Shown piece by piece: positions 32,167-42,183 of a stretch of 64,000 bases of DNA. The position numbers and the translations under genes are program-made. The stretch's first letter is position 1. Every line of letters begins with the position of its first letter. Below the pieces are notes generated by a model that was given only the letters and a program-made list of their open reading frames with translations, was not told where the DNA came from and searched no databases. The DNA comes from Ligilactobacillus apodemi DSM 16634 = JCM 16172 (GTDB taxonomy: Bacteria; Bacillota; Bacilli; Lactobacillales; Lactobacillaceae): assembly GCF_001434405.1 (NCBI RefSeq), contig NZ_AZFT01000053.1:1-64000 (forward strand). The letters run 5' to 3'.

Positions 32167-32251
32167 TTTATTAAAATAGGTTTAAAAACTAGGAAAAAAA
32201 CGAGCGATGCCGTATAATGAAGTAATCAAATAGATATTGGAGGAATAAAAT

Positions 32252-33082
32252 TTGAAAACAAGAAGAAGTGATAGATTGATCGATATGACGAGATATCTCT
32301 TGGAGTCGCCTCATACACTGATCTCATTGACTTTTTTTGCAGAGCGTTATGAATCGGCTAAATCATCGATCAGTGAAGATCTAGCCATCATTAAGCGAAC
32401 TTTCAAATTACGTGGGATCGGCATTTTAGAGACCATTCCTGGTGCTGCTGGGGGTGCCCGCTTTATTCCTTCCATCGAAGAACATGAAGCGCGTGAGTTT
32501 ATCAATGAAATGACCGCTGAATTATCAGAAAAAGATCGTCTTTTACCAGGGGGATATGTTTATTTATCAGACTTATTAGGGCGCCCCGACGTTTTGCGTA
32601 AAGTTGGCCGTGTGATCGCACGCCAATATATTGATAAGCAAATTGATGCCGTCATGACAGTTGCCACTAAAGGTGTTCCGATCGCGCAAAGTGTTTCGAG
32701 TTATTTAAATGTGCCCTTTGTGATCGTGCGGCGTGATTCAAAAATCACAGAGGGTTCCACAGTTTCGGTCAATTATGTCTCTGGTTCAAGCGAACGGATC
32801 GAAAAAATGGAACTTTCTAAGCGCAGTCTAAAGCGCGGTTCACATGTCTTAGTAGTCGATGATTTCATGAAAGGCGGCGGCACTGTCAACGGTATGAAAT
32901 CAATGATCGAAGAATTTGAATCTGAACTCGTGGGGATCACTGTTTTTGCAGAAGGTTCTTTTGATGGACAAAGAATGGTCGATGACTATACTTCATTGTT
33001 AAAAGTTGATCAAGTCAACACGCTTGATAAGACGATCAAAGTCAGTCCCGGAAATTATCTTGAAAAAGTATTTGAACACTAA
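32252..33082 (+). CDS. purR: Purine operon regulator PurR
   Basis: Encodes 276 residues from a TTG start with TTGGAGGA upstream. An N-terminal winged helix (about 1-75) precedes a type I phosphoribosyltransferase domain whose PRPP loop is LVVDDFMKGGGT near 205-220. Unlike the LacI-type PurR of enterobacteria, this family senses PRPP; it binds PurBoxes, repressing in Bacillus and activating pur genes in lactococci. Its neighbours glmU and prs repeat the Bacillus order, and candidate PurBoxes lie upstream. Confidence 0.95.
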   Translation: MKTRRSDRLIDMTRYLLESPHTLISLTFFAERYESAKSSISEDLAIIKRTFKLRGIGILETIPGAAGGARFIPSIEEHEAREFINEMTAELSEKDRLLPGGYVYLSDLLGRPDVLRKVGRVIARQYIDKQIDAVMTVATKGVPIAQSVSSYLNVPFVIVRRDSKITEGSTVSVNYVSGSSERIEKMELSKRSLKRGSHVLVVDDFMKGGGTVNGMKSMIEEFESELVGITVFAEGSFDGQRMVDDYTSLLKVDQVNTLDKTIKVSPGNYLEKVFEH

Positions 33083-33090
33083 AATGTATT

Positions 33091-33122
33091 TAGCTACGGT
33101 CATTAGGGTCGTAGCTTTTTTG
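33091..33122 (+). terminator. Terminator of purR
   Basis: Stem AGCTACG / CGTAGCT with an 11-base loop, followed by a T6 run. Confidence 0.8.
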
Positions 33123-33234
33123 ATTAGTTTGAAAGCTTGAAACTAGTTGATGTCTGGTTTATCATTGATAGTGTTTACGGATATATTATGTATAAGAAAG
33201 GATGCCGTTTTTATTAGGAACGGTGAGTTTTAAA

Positions 33235-34638
33235 ATGACAGCAAAATATGCGATCATCTTGGCTGCAGGTCAAGGTACCCGAATGAAATCAAAATTATAT
33301 AAGGTTTTACATCCCGTTTGTGGGAAATCCATGGTTGACCATGTTTTAACCGAATTAGAAAAAGATCAATTAGATGAGATCGTAACGATCGTGGGCCATG
33401 GTGCTCAAAAAGTTAAAGAAACTTTAGGAAAAAGAACCCGTTATGCGTTGCAAGCCGAACAATTAGGTACAGGTCATGCGGTCTTACAAGCGGAAGATAT
33501 CTTAGGTGATAAAGCAGGGATGACTTTGATCACTTGTGGTGACACCCCGTTATTTACGGCTGAAACTTTTGCTAAATTATTCGAATATCACGAAAAATCT
33601 GGGGCAGCCGCTACTGTTTTAACTGCTAAAACTGATAAGCCATTTGGCTATGGTCGTATCATCCGTAACAACCGCGATGAAGTAGAAAAAATCGTCGAAC
33701 AAAAAGATGCTACGCCAGAAGAAGCCTTAGTAAACGAAATCAATACTGGGGTATATTGCTTTGATAATCAAGCTCTCTTTGAGTCATTACATCAAGTTAA
33801 TAATGATAATGCGCAAGGCGAATATTACTTACCTGATGTGATCGAAATCTTAAAGTCACAAGGTAAAGCGGTTGGTGCTTATTGCATGCCTGAATTTGAA
33901 GAATCAATGGGGGTAAACGATCGCAGTGCTTTAGCTAAGGCTACGGCGATCATGCAACGTCGCATCAATGAAAAACACATGAAAAATGGGGTGACTTTGA
34001 TCGATCCTACGAGCACATATATTGATGTTGACGTTGAGATCGGAGCAGATACTGTGATCGAACCAGGCGTTTTACTAAAAGGTAAGACTAAGATCGGTTC
34101 TGATTGTGTCATTGGGGCTCATTCTGAGATCAGAAACTCAACTTTAGAAGACGGGATCGAAGTTAAAGCTTCCTTCTTAGAAGATGCTTACATGCACAAC
34201 AATTCCAATATTGGGCCATATAGCCATTTGCGTCCACAAGCTGATATTGGTGAAGGCGTGCATATTGGTAACTTTGTTGAAGTTAAGAAAGCTAAACTTG
34301 GCAAAAATACTAAAGTTGGTCATTTGACCTATGTTGGGGATGCAACGTTAGGCAAAGAGATCAACGTTGGCTGTGGCACTGTTTTTGTAAACTATGATGG
34401 CCAAAATAAACATCACACTAATGTAGGTGACTATTCCTTTATCGGAAGTGGCTCAAATATTATTGCACCAGTTGAATTAGCGGATCATTCTTATGTAGCT
34501 GCTGGTTCAACGATCACTAACGATGTAGCCTCACATGAAATGGCGATCGCCCGTGGTCGTCAAGTCAATAAACCAGGCTATTATGACCGGTATCCAGTAG
34601 CTAAAGCTGCCCTTGAAAATGAAAAGAAAGATCAATAG
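33235..34638 (+). CDS. glmU: Bifunctional UDP-GlcNAc pyrophosphorylase / GlcN-1-P acetyltransferase GlmU
   Basis: Encodes 467 residues from the ATG at 33235 (GGTGAG seven bases upstream); the frame is open to 33202 but lacks a better site. The N-terminal uridyltransferase domain starts [21 protein letters not shown]; from about residue 250 a left-handed beta helix of hexapeptide repeats forms the acetyltransferase. It makes UDP-GlcNAc, the substrate of MurA encoded farther along this window. The glmU-prs order is conserved in Firmicutes. Confidence 0.96.
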   Translation: MTAKYAIILAAGQGTRMKSKLYKVLHPVCGKSMVDHVLTELEKDQLDEIVTIVGHGAQKVKETLGKRTRYALQAEQLGTGHAVLQAEDILGDKAGMTLITCGDTPLFTAETFAKLFEYHEKSGAAATVLTAKTDKPFGYGRIIRNNRDEVEKIVEQKDATPEEALVNEINTGVYCFDNQALFESLHQVNNDNAQGEYYLPDVIEILKSQGKAVGAYCMPEFEESMGVNDRSALAKATAIMQRRINEKHMKNGVTLIDPTSTYIDVDVEIGADTVIEPGVLLKGKTKIGSDCVIGAHSEIRNSTLEDGIEVKASFLEDAYMHNNSNIGPYSHLRPQADIGEGVHIGNFVEVKKAKLGKNTKVGHLTYVGDATLGKEINVGCGTVFVNYDGQNKHHTNVGDYSFIGSGSNIIAPVELADHSYVAAGSTITNDVASHEMAIARGRQVNKPGYYDRYPVAKAALENEKKDQ

Positions 34639-34725
34639 TGACTGAAAAAAGTTTTGAAAATAGCTTGATTTTAGCATAACAAATGCATACTATTATAATT
34701 AGATAAATTTGTTTTGGAGGATACT

Positions 34726-35700
34726 ATGTCTGAAAACTATAATAGTTCAAACATTAAAATTTTTGCTTTGAACTCTAATAAACCTTTGGCTGAAAAAATA
34801 GCTGCTTCTGTTGGCGTACCGTTGGGAAAGACTTCGGTCGATCGTTTTAGTGATGGTGAAATCCGAATTAACATTGAAGAATCCATTCGTGGTGATGAAA
34901 TCTTTATTATTCAATCTACTTCGGCACCAGTTAATGATAATTTGATGGAACTTTTGATTATGATCGATGCTTTACGCCGTGCAAGTGCTGCAACGATCAA
35001 CGTTGTTATTCCATATTATGGTTATGCACGACAAGACCGTAAAGCTCGCTCACGTGAACCTATCACAGCCAAGTTAGTTGCAGATATGGTTGAAAAAGCG
35101 GGTGCAGATCGTGCGATCATGTTAGATCTACACGCTGCTCAGATCCAAGGATTCTTTGATATCCCAGTCGATCACTTAATGGGTGCACCACTTTTAGCTG
35201 ATTACTTCTTGACTCAAGGTCTTGATAAAGATGCAGTTGTTGTTTCACCTGACCACGGTGGGGTAACACGAGCACGTAAATTAGCTGAATTCTTGAAGGC
35301 ACCGATCGCAATCATTGATAAGCGTCGTCCACGAGCTAACGTTGCTGAAATCATGAATATTATCGGTTCAGTTGATGGCAAGCGTTGTATCTTGATCGAT
35401 GATATGATCGACACAGCAGGCACGATCACTTTAGCTGCTCAAGCATTGATGGATGCAGGGGCAACTGAAGTTTATGCTTCCGCAACTCACCCAGTTTTAT
35501 CTGGTCCTGCGATCGAACGCATCGAAAAATCACCAATCAAGCAATTAGTTGTGACTGATTCGATTCAACTTCCAGAAGAAAAACAAATCGATAAGTTAGT
35601 ACAAGTTTCTGTTGGTCCACTTATTGGTGATGCGATCAAACGTATCCACGAAAACAAACCGGTTAGTCCTTTGTTTACAACACGTTTCCGGAGAAACTAA
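34726..35700 (+). CDS. prs: Ribose-phosphate pyrophosphokinase (PRPP synthetase)
   Basis: Encodes 324 residues from the ATG at 34726 with TTTGGAGG five bases upstream. Conserved elements are the RQDRK region, the metal-binding [18 protein letters not shown] and the PRPP loop [11 protein letters not shown]. It makes PRPP, the effector read by PurR and the precursor of purines, pyrimidines, His and Trp. A perfect terminator hairpin follows. Confidence 0.97.
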   Translation: MSENYNSSNIKIFALNSNKPLAEKIAASVGVPLGKTSVDRFSDGEIRINIEESIRGDEIFIIQSTSAPVNDNLMELLIMIDALRRASAATINVVIPYYGYARQDRKARSREPITAKLVADMVEKAGADRAIMLDLHAAQIQGFFDIPVDHLMGAPLLADYFLTQGLDKDAVVVSPDHGGVTRARKLAEFLKAPIAIIDKRRPRANVAEIMNIIGSVDGKRCILIDDMIDTAGTITLAAQALMDAGATEVYASATHPVLSGPAIERIEKSPIKQLVVTDSIQLPEEKQIDKLVQVSVGPLIGDAIKRIHENKPVSPLFTTRFRRN

Positions 35701-35712
35701 AATAGACAAAAT

Positions 35713-35761
35713 AAAAAATGGTAAAGATGATCGGCGCTTGCGGATCCTTTACCATTTTTTT
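35713..35761. terminator. Bidirectional terminator after prs
   Basis: Arms AAAAAATGGTAAAG and CTTTACCATTTTTT flank a 20-base region that itself can pair partly. It serves both converging genes. Confidence 0.88.
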
Positions 35762-35780
35762 ATGCCCAAAATCAAGCTTG

Positions 35781-36005
35781 TTATTTCAAACGTTTAACGA
35801 CTGCATAACGCTTAGCTTCTTCGTGTTCTTGGGCGATCGCTGCTGCTTCATCAAAAACAAAGTAAGCTTTGCCATCTTTTTCTTTTGCGACTAAGACAGG
35901 TTTTTCGGCTTTACGATGGTAGATTTGGGCAGCAACATAAGCATTGTCAAAATCAAATGCACTTGAAATAGAATCACCGGGATTAAAAAAGACATCTTCA
36001 CTCAT
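35781..36005 (-). CDS. Small conserved-looking protein, function unknown
   Basis: Encodes 74 residues, without signal or membrane segment: MSEDVFFNPGDSIS at the start, a central KAEKPVLVAKEKDGKAYFVFDEA and an Ala/Glu-rich helical end. I do not recognise a family. The gene has its own ribosome site (GAAAGGCGGAA) and terminates at the prs hairpin. Codon use is like its neighbours. Confidence 0.65.
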   Translation of the reverse strand: MSEDVFFNPGDSISSAFDFDNAYVAAQIYHRKAEKPVLVAKEKDGKAYFVFDEAAAIAQEHEEAKRYAVVKRLK

Positions 36006-36114
36006 AAAAATTCCGCCTTTCTTACATGATTTTGATTACGGTTTAATTTTAGCACTCTTCAGTAGCAGACAAAAGCCGTCTGACTTACTGAAAATAAAAA
36101 TGAAGGAATAAAAA

Positions 36115-36786
36115 ATGAATAATGCAAGACAAAATGAACGACTAGAACTATTGGCCTATTTTATTTTCTCAATTTTTCTAAATAGTTTAGGAAATGCTTT
36201 GACAGTAGCGTTGAATTTAGGAAGTGCGCTATGGACTGCAGCGGCGGTCAATCTGGCTAAAGTTTTGCCCCTGACGTTGAGCTCGATGTTGATCATCTCA
36301 GGGAGTTTAGTCATTTTGACCAATATTATTATTTTGAAAAAAATCGACTTAAAAAGAGTCTTAGGCAATTTGATCTTTATGTTGCCTTTTTCGTGGCTAG
36401 TTGGAATATTTGCTGCGTGGATCTTAAAATTTCATTTAACGAGCTTACCTTTATGGCTGCAAGTTATCCTTGATTGTGTCGGTGTCAGCTTTATTGCGAT
36501 CGCCATTTCGATTTATCAACGAGTCAACTGGATGTTACACCCGGTTGATGATTTAATGCAGATCATCAGATTTAAGTATTTTAAGGGAAATGCTACGGTC
36601 GCACAGTTGATCGTCTTTACGCCACCGATCATTGCGATCATTATTTCGTTGATGATCACGCATCAGATTTATGCGATCAATATTGGGACGTTATTTGCCT
36701 TACTTTTCCAAGGAACTTTAGTTGGGATCGCCGATAAGCTTGTTTTTCCTAAGTTAAAGCATCGTAACTTAGCAACAAAAATTTAA
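36115..36786 (+). CDS. YczE/YyaS/YitT-like integral membrane protein
   Basis: Encodes 223 residues with about five to six hydrophobic helices and few polar loops. The N-terminal FLNSLGNALTVALNLGSALWTAAAVNLAK and the later MLHPVDDLMQIIRFKYFKGN resemble the YczE/YyaS group, whose biochemical role is unknown (Bacillus YczE affects surfactin production). GAAGGA precedes the ATG. It stands alone between prs and an ABC-F gene. Confidence 0.7.
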   Translation: MNNARQNERLELLAYFIFSIFLNSLGNALTVALNLGSALWTAAAVNLAKVLPLTLSSMLIISGSLVILTNIIILKKIDLKRVLGNLIFMLPFSWLVGIFAAWILKFHLTSLPLWLQVILDCVGVSFIAIAISIYQRVNWMLHPVDDLMQIIRFKYFKGNATVAQLIVFTPPIIAIIISLMITHQIYAINIGTLFALLFQGTLVGIADKLVFPKLKHRNLATKI

Positions 36787-36861
36787 GGCAGATTTGCCTT
36801 TTTAGGATGCGATATGATACATTTAGGAAACGAATAATAAAGAATGCGAGGAATTTTATCT

Positions 36862-38484
36862 TTGATTACAGTAAGCGATGTAAGTTTAAACTTTTCTGGA
36901 CGATTACTTTATGATGAAGTCAACTTAAAATTTACCCCGGGCAATTGTTATGGTGTGATCGGGGCAAACGGAGCTGGTAAATCGACTTTCTTAAAACTTT
37001 TAGAAGGTAAATTGACCCCAACAACTGGGACGATCACAACGGGACCAAACGAACGGATCTCGAGCTTGAACCAAAATCACTTTGGGTTTGAAGAATTTGA
37101 AGTGTTAGAAACTGTGATCCAAGGGCATAAAAAGTTATATGACATCATGAAAGAAAAAGATGCCCTCTATGCCAAGGCGGACTTTAGTGAAGAAGATGGC
37201 TTAAGAGCTGCCGATCTAGAAGCACAGTTTGCCGAAATGGACGGATGGAATGCCGAAGCCGATGCGTCTCAATTATTACAATCGGTGGGGATCCCGGAAA
37301 GCATGCACACGCAAAAAATGAGTGAACTTTCTGAAAGTGAAAAAGTTAAAGTGTTGCTAGCCCAAGCGTTATTTGGGGAACCAGATATCTTGTTACTTGA
37401 CGAACCGACTAACGGGCTTGATGTGCAAACGATCAGTTGGTTAGAAGACTTTTTAGCTGATTACCCTAAGATCGTGATCGTGGTTTCACACGACCGTCAC
37501 TTCTTAAACCAAGTCTGCACGGAAATGTGTGATGTCGACTTTGGTAAGATCAAGTTATATGTCGGAAACTACGATTTTTGGCTTGAATCTAGTCAATTAG
37601 CGGCTAAATTACAGGCTAATGCGAATGCGAAAAAAGAAGAAAAGATCAAAGAATTACAAGAATTTATCGCGCGTTTCTCAGCCAATGCGTCCAAGTCTAA
37701 ACAAGCAACTTCGCGTAAAAAACAATTGGAAAAGATCACGCTTGATGATATCAAACCTTCCTCGCGTAAGTATCCATTTGTGAAATTTGAAATGCAACGT
37801 GAATTAGGTAATGATTTAGTTCGAGTGGAAAATGTTTCAAAAACGATCGATGGTGTGAAGATCTTGGATAATGTCAGCTTTATGATCCGTCCTGGTGAAA
37901 AAGCAGCGATCATTTCGCGTAATGATTTAGCGACAACAACTTTGATGCAGATCTTAGCTGGTAAACTAGAACCAGATACAGGTTCAGTGACATGGGGCCA
38001 AACGGCGATCCCAAGTTATATGCCACGTGACTTAGATGCTAACTTTAATAATGACGAGCTTTCGATCTTGGATTGGTTGCGTCAATATGCAGATAAGGAA
38101 CAAAATGATAATACCTTCTTACGAGGATTCTTAGGTAAAATGTTATTCTCAGGTGATGACATTGATAAACAGATCAAGGTGCTCTCAGGGGGCGAAAAGG
38201 TACGCTGCATGTTATCTAAGATGATGCTTGAAAAAGGTAACGTCTTATTACTAGATGATCCAACTAACCACTTAGATCTCGAATCGATCACTTCTTTAAA
38301 CGATGCCTTGATTGATTTTAAGGGTTCGTTGATCTTTACTTCACATGACCACCAATTCATTCAAACGATCGCAGACCATATTATCGAAGTTTCGGATAAA
38401 GGTGTCGTTGATCGCTTTGACACGACTTATGATGAATTTTTACAACATGAAACCGTGCAAGCTCAAGTAAAAGAATTATACTAA
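36862..38484 (+). CDS. ABC-F family ATPase (YbiT/YkpA-like)
   Basis: Encodes 540 residues from TTG 36862, giving the typical MITVSDVSLNFSG start with AGGA about ten bases upstream; an in-frame ATG at 36844 exists. Two ABC domains are joined by a charged linker (about 250-310), with no membrane part. The first Walker A is GANGAGKST; at the second (about 352-360) the sequence is SRNDLATTT, lacking Gly-Lys, and the first signature is LSESE instead of LSGGQ. Such changes recur in this subgroup. ABC-F proteins act on the ribosomal E site; resistance or translation-factor function cannot be told apart here. Confidence 0.87.
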   Translation: MITVSDVSLNFSGRLLYDEVNLKFTPGNCYGVIGANGAGKSTFLKLLEGKLTPTTGTITTGPNERISSLNQNHFGFEEFEVLETVIQGHKKLYDIMKEKDALYAKADFSEEDGLRAADLEAQFAEMDGWNAEADASQLLQSVGIPESMHTQKMSELSESEKVKVLLAQALFGEPDILLLDEPTNGLDVQTISWLEDFLADYPKIVIVVSHDRHFLNQVCTEMCDVDFGKIKLYVGNYDFWLESSQLAAKLQANANAKKEEKIKELQEFIARFSANASKSKQATSRKKQLEKITLDDIKPSSRKYPFVKFEMQRELGNDLVRVENVSKTIDGVKILDNVSFMIRPGEKAAIISRNDLATTTLMQILAGKLEPDTGSVTWGQTAIPSYMPRDLDANFNNDELSILDWLRQYADKEQNDNTFLRGFLGKMLFSGDDIDKQIKVLSGGEKVRCMLSKMMLEKGNVLLLDDPTNHLDLESITSLNDALIDFKGSLIFTSHDHQFIQTIADHIIEVSDKGVVDRFDTTYDEFLQHETVQAQVKELY

Positions 38485-38488
38485 GCGC

Positions 38489-38538
38489 AAAAAAGCTACT
38501 CAGTTGAAAGGATTTAGGCTTTCACTGAGTAGCTTTTT
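38489..38538. terminator. Bidirectional terminator after ABC-F gene
   Basis: A long stem: AAAAAGCTACTCAGT / ACTGAGTAGCTTTTT plus inner TGAAAG / CTTTCA, between converging genes. Confidence 0.88.
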
Positions 38539-38541
38539 ACG

Positions 38542-39000
38542 TTAAAGTTTAGTTTTTAAGTAATTCAACCAATTAGGTAAGGCTTCGCTTAAATTAGCAT
38601 AAGTTGTGGAAAAATCATTGGTATACCAAGGGTCGATCACAACTTGATCTTCTTTAGTCGGTGTTTGTTCATAGATGCTATGGATCTTAGCGTTAAGTTC
38701 GATCGGTGCAATCCTTTTGGCATCAAGATAATTATGTTTATCCATGACGATCACATAGTCAGAAGTGCTAAAATCTTTGGCGCGTAATTGCCGTGCTGCC
38801 GTTTGTGGAGGCTCAATACCGTGCTCTTGTAAGATCGTTAAGGTCCTTTCATCGGTTGCCATCCCTGAAATGGCATTGGTACTAGCCGAATCAACTTGGA
38901 TTTGTTCGGATAAGCCCGCCTTTTTGACCAAATCTGTAAAAATTGCTTCGGCCATCGGGGAACGACAGATATTTCCTAGACAGACAAAGGTGACTTTCAT
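38542..39000 (-). CDS. Low-molecular-weight protein-tyrosine phosphatase
   Basis: Encodes 152 residues from ATG 39000 (AAAGGA nine bases upstream; ATG 39009 would be too close to it). The P-loop CLGNICRS at the N-terminus gives the CX5R catalytic signature, and the general-acid aspartate lies in VIDPWYTNDF near the C-terminus. It removes phosphate from tyrosine in cytosolic proteins; targets in lactobacilli are mostly unknown. It lies five bases after birA and is probably co-transcribed. Confidence 0.93.
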   Translation of the reverse strand: MKVTFVCLGNICRSPMAEAIFTDLVKKAGLSEQIQVDSASTNAISGMATDERTLTILQEHGIEPPQTAARQLRAKDFSTSDYVIVMDKHNYLDAKRIAPIELNAKIHSIYEQTPTKEDQVVIDPWYTNDFSTTYANLSEALPNWLNYLKTKL

Positions 39001-39005
39001 GTAAC

Positions 39006-39971
39006 TCATTCCTTTCGTATTTTGGTGATTTCGCCCGAAGATAGGATGCGCCCATCGGCTAAAACAAGTGCACCATGATCATTGATATCGCTAACTTTAG
39101 CATTAAATTGCTTTTGGCCTTGTTCGATCGTCACTTGCTTACCGATCAATTCACAGTGTGCCCGGTATTCTGGCATAAAATTGCCTGTAGCATAGTTTTG
39201 ATAAATATCAAAAAATTGATTTAGATACTCGGCAATAAATTGATTTCGTGATACCGATGTTTTGGCGAGATAAGGTGCTAGTGAGCCGATCCGTTGGTGT
39301 AGTTTGGGCGGAAAAGCCGTCATTGGTGTAGCAAAATTGATGCCCGTGCCAATGACTATTTGACTGAGAGTTTGGGTCTCAAGATCGGCGATACCTTCAG
39401 TCAAAATGCCACAAATTTTTTTGCCATCAACTAATACATCATTGACCCATTTGATCGAAGGAGTGATGGGAAAAAGTTTTTCGAGCGTTCGTGTGACCGC
39501 GATAGCAGTCGCCGTCGTTAGTAGACCAGGATCAAAATCAACTTGATCATTATCTAATAAAATACTCAAGTAGATCCCCGTTTTTTTAGGTGATAAAAAG
39601 CTTCGTTGATAACGCCCGTAACCAGCAGTTTGCTGGTCAGCAATCAGTACCACTGGACGTTTGAGTGTGGGATCTAGGCTTAATTCTTTTGCTTTAAGAT
39701 TAGTGGAAGGTAGTGAATCATACAATAAGATATCTAAGTCTAATGAGTTATTTAAGTTTTGTTTGATCAATGTTTCGTTTAAAGTATTGTCGTCAACGTA
39801 GCAATAGCCAACATGGGCCTTACTTTTGATCGCATAGCCTTTATCTTGCAATGCCTTGATCGCTTTCCAGACTGCGGTGCGTGAGAGCTGTAATTGATCA
39901 GCGATTTGTTGGCCCGAAAGATAGGTTGAAGTACTTGAGAGTAATTCAAGGACCCGTGTTGTTGTTTTCAT
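39006..39971 (-). CDS. birA: Bifunctional biotin-protein ligase / biotin repressor BirA
   Basis: Encodes 321 residues. An N-terminal winged helix (about 1-65, SGQQIADQLQLSRTAVWKAIKAL) precedes the ligase domain with GYGRYQRSFLSPKKTGIYLS and KWVNDVLVDGKKICGILTE, then a C-terminal SH3-like domain. It attaches biotin to carboxylases such as acetyl-CoA carboxylase and may repress biotin uptake genes. RBS GAAAGGA precedes the ATG. Confidence 0.94.
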   Translation of the reverse strand: MKTTTRVLELLSSTSTYLSGQQIADQLQLSRTAVWKAIKALQDKGYAIKSKAHVGYCYVDDNTLNETLIKQNLNNSLDLDILLYDSLPSTNLKAKELSLDPTLKRPVVLIADQQTAGYGRYQRSFLSPKKTGIYLSILLDNDQVDFDPGLLTTATAIAVTRTLEKLFPITPSIKWVNDVLVDGKKICGILTEGIADLETQTLSQIVIGTGINFATPMTAFPPKLHQRIGSLAPYLAKTSVSRNQFIAEYLNQFFDIYQNYATGNFMPEYRAHCELIGKQVTIEQGQKQFNAKVSDINDHGALVLADGRILSSGEITKIRKE

Positions 39972-40226
39972 AAAGATTATCCTTTCGTTCCATCACGTTG
40001 CAAAGGTTTGCATGTGGTTTAACCATAAAAATTAACTTTTATTTTATCTTATCGTGAATCTTGGCTTTATTCAAATCTATAAAACAATCATAAAATTAGC
40101 ACTAAGATATTAGTTCAAAAATGCTAGTTGTTAGTAAAGTTAGTATAATAAAAATGTATGGCAATGAGTAATTCAGCTTAGTTAAAGCTTAAAGTTGAAT
40201 AATTATCGTAGTTAGGAAGTGATTTT

Positions 40227-41336
40227 ATGCAATTTAAGCTTAAATCGATGTGGCACGTTGCTTTGATCTTATTGAGTGGAGTGATCCTCTATTTTTTTGT
40301 AAGCAATGATGAGTTTTTATATCAACAACCGATCGGTAAAGTAGTTGCGGTGAAAGAAGAAAAGCCGACCAAAACGACCGATGTTTATAATAATAGCGAT
40401 GAAACAACGCGCCAACATTTGACGTTTGAGATCTTAAATGGCAAATACAAAGGAAAAACTGTCAAAATTTCAAATACTTATTCACGCTCAGGTGGTCTAG
40501 ATCAAAAATTCCGTACGGGACAAAAAGTCTTTTTGGACGTGTATAAAAAAGGAAATACGTTAGAGGCGACGATTTCTGATTATAAGCGGGATGTTTATTT
40601 GGTCATGTTCAGTTGGTTAGTAGTCGTGCTTTTGTATTTGACCATGCAATTTCAAGGTTTAAGATCCTTATTGAGTGTGTTATTAAATTTTGTGATCTTT
40701 TTATTTGTAGTCCAGTTGGATGTAAAACTGAACTTGAATAATTTCTTTTGGATCTTCGCTGGTGCAGCCATTGTGTTCACAGCACTTTCGTTAGTATTGG
40801 TGATTGGCTTTAATTGGCAGTGTTTAGTGACATTTACGTCAATCTTTTTAGGGACAACGATTGCGCTTGTGATCGGCTGTTTGGCGCTTTACGCTACTAA
40901 TAGTAAAGGCGTGCACTATGAGGCGCTTGATTATGCGACCCAATCGCCCCAACAGTTATTTTTAGCGGCGACGGTGATCGGGTTACTTGGAGCTGTGATG
41001 GATGCGGCGACTGATATTGTGTCAACTTTATTTGAAATGAAACGCAGTCAGCCGACGATCGCTAAAAAGCAATTGTTTAAGTCAGGGCAAGCTGTGGGAA
41101 GATCGATCATGGGGCCACTAGTCAACGTCTTATTGTTGATCTTTTTTGCTGAGACCTTTGCGATGTCAGTTTTATACTTTAGAACCGGCAATAGCATTCC
41201 ATATACCTTTGAATGGACGATGGCATTAGGGGTCGTACAAGCCTTGATCAGTGGGATCGGGATCGTCTTGACGATTCCGATTGCAAGTTTTTTGAGTGCA
41301 CAAGTTTTAGGAGGTAAACGCCATGTCAGCGATTAG
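40227..41336 (+). CDS. YibE/F family membrane protein (long paralogue)
   Basis: Encodes 369 residues. One N-terminal helix (about 9-25) is followed by an extracellular beta-rich domain (about 30-120), then seven or so membrane helices. GLLGAVMDAATDIVSTLFE and GRSIMGPLVNVLLLIFFAETF are the conserved YibE/F motifs. No biochemical function is established for the family; it is always polytopic and often paired, as here. It overlaps the next YibE/F gene by 14 bp. Confidence 0.85.
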   Translation: MQFKLKSMWHVALILLSGVILYFFVSNDEFLYQQPIGKVVAVKEEKPTKTTDVYNNSDETTRQHLTFEILNGKYKGKTVKISNTYSRSGGLDQKFRTGQKVFLDVYKKGNTLEATISDYKRDVYLVMFSWLVVVLLYLTMQFQGLRSLLSVLLNFVIFLFVVQLDVKLNLNNFFWIFAGAAIVFTALSLVLVIGFNWQCLVTFTSIFLGTTIALVIGCLALYATNSKGVHYEALDYATQSPQQLFLAATVIGLLGAVMDAATDIVSTLFEMKRSQPTIAKKQLFKSGQAVGRSIMGPLVNVLLLIFFAETFAMSVLYFRTGNSIPYTFEWTMALGVVQALISGIGIVLTIPIASFLSAQVLGGKRHVSD

Positions 41337-42090
41337 TTTACTTACTTTGATCTTAGCTTTTTTAATGGTCGTTGTCGGTGGGCGTAAAGGGATCACAGCT
41401 TTTTTAAGTGTGGTATTTAACTTTGTAATTTTATTTACCGTCGTTATTTTGATCACCGGTGGGTTGCCACCGATCTGGGTCTCATTTTTTGCGGGAATCT
41501 GTATTTTAGGGATCACGATCTATATGGGAAATAGCGATGAAAAAACTTCTAATATAGCATTTAAAGCGACTTTGATCGTTTTAGCGGTCATGTTGTTACT
41601 GATCATCCCGTTTGATCATTTTGCTCAGATCAAAGGTTTTGCAAGTGAGCAGTCTGAAACGATCGAAGCATTTGATCTTTTGATCGGTGCTGATTTTGAA
41701 GCTATTTTGATCTCAACGACGGTGTTAAGTACGTTAGGCGCAATTGCTGAAGCAGCGATCGCTGTTGCTAGTGGGTTAAATGAAGTGATCGAACAAAAAC
41801 CGGGGATCACGTTGCCGGAAGTCTTTAAGAGTGGAAAAATGATTGGTTTTCAAATTATGGGGATGACTTTTAACACGCTCTTTTTTGGGATGTTTGGGAG
41901 TGATCTAGCGTTATTTATCTTGTTATATAAACTGGACGCTGATTTTAGCTATTACTTGAATTCTAAGATTTTTGTCAAAGAATGCTTAGCAGTACTCTTT
42001 TCTAGTGTTGCGGTTATTTTAGTGATTTGGATCACGACTTATTTAGTGGGGAAAAACCTCAATGAGCACCGGCAAAAGATCGACAATTAG
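41323..42090 (+). CDS. YibE/F family membrane protein (short paralogue)
   Basis: Encodes 255 residues and lacks the extracellular domain of its partner. Membrane helices fill most of the protein; STLGAIAEAAIAVASGLNE and GKMIGFQIMGMTFNTLFFGMFGSDL align with the conserved motifs of the preceding gene. The 14-bp overlap and AGGAGG inside the upstream gene imply coupled translation and probably a heteromeric membrane complex. Confidence 0.85.
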   Translation: MSAISLLTLILAFLMVVVGGRKGITAFLSVVFNFVILFTVVILITGGLPPIWVSFFAGICILGITIYMGNSDEKTSNIAFKATLIVLAVMLLLIIPFDHFAQIKGFASEQSETIEAFDLLIGADFEAILISTTVLSTLGAIAEAAIAVASGLNEVIEQKPGITLPEVFKSGKMIGFQIMGMTFNTLFFGMFGSDLALFILLYKLDADFSYYLNSKIFVKECLAVLFSSVAVILVIWITTYLVGKNLNEHRQKIDN

Positions 42091-42183
42091 CTGAAGATAA
42101 GTTAGCAAAATGATATAATGAGACTAGGAAATAGAGTTGTTTTTATTGTGTGATAAATACTACATGAATAGTGGGTGAAAGTT

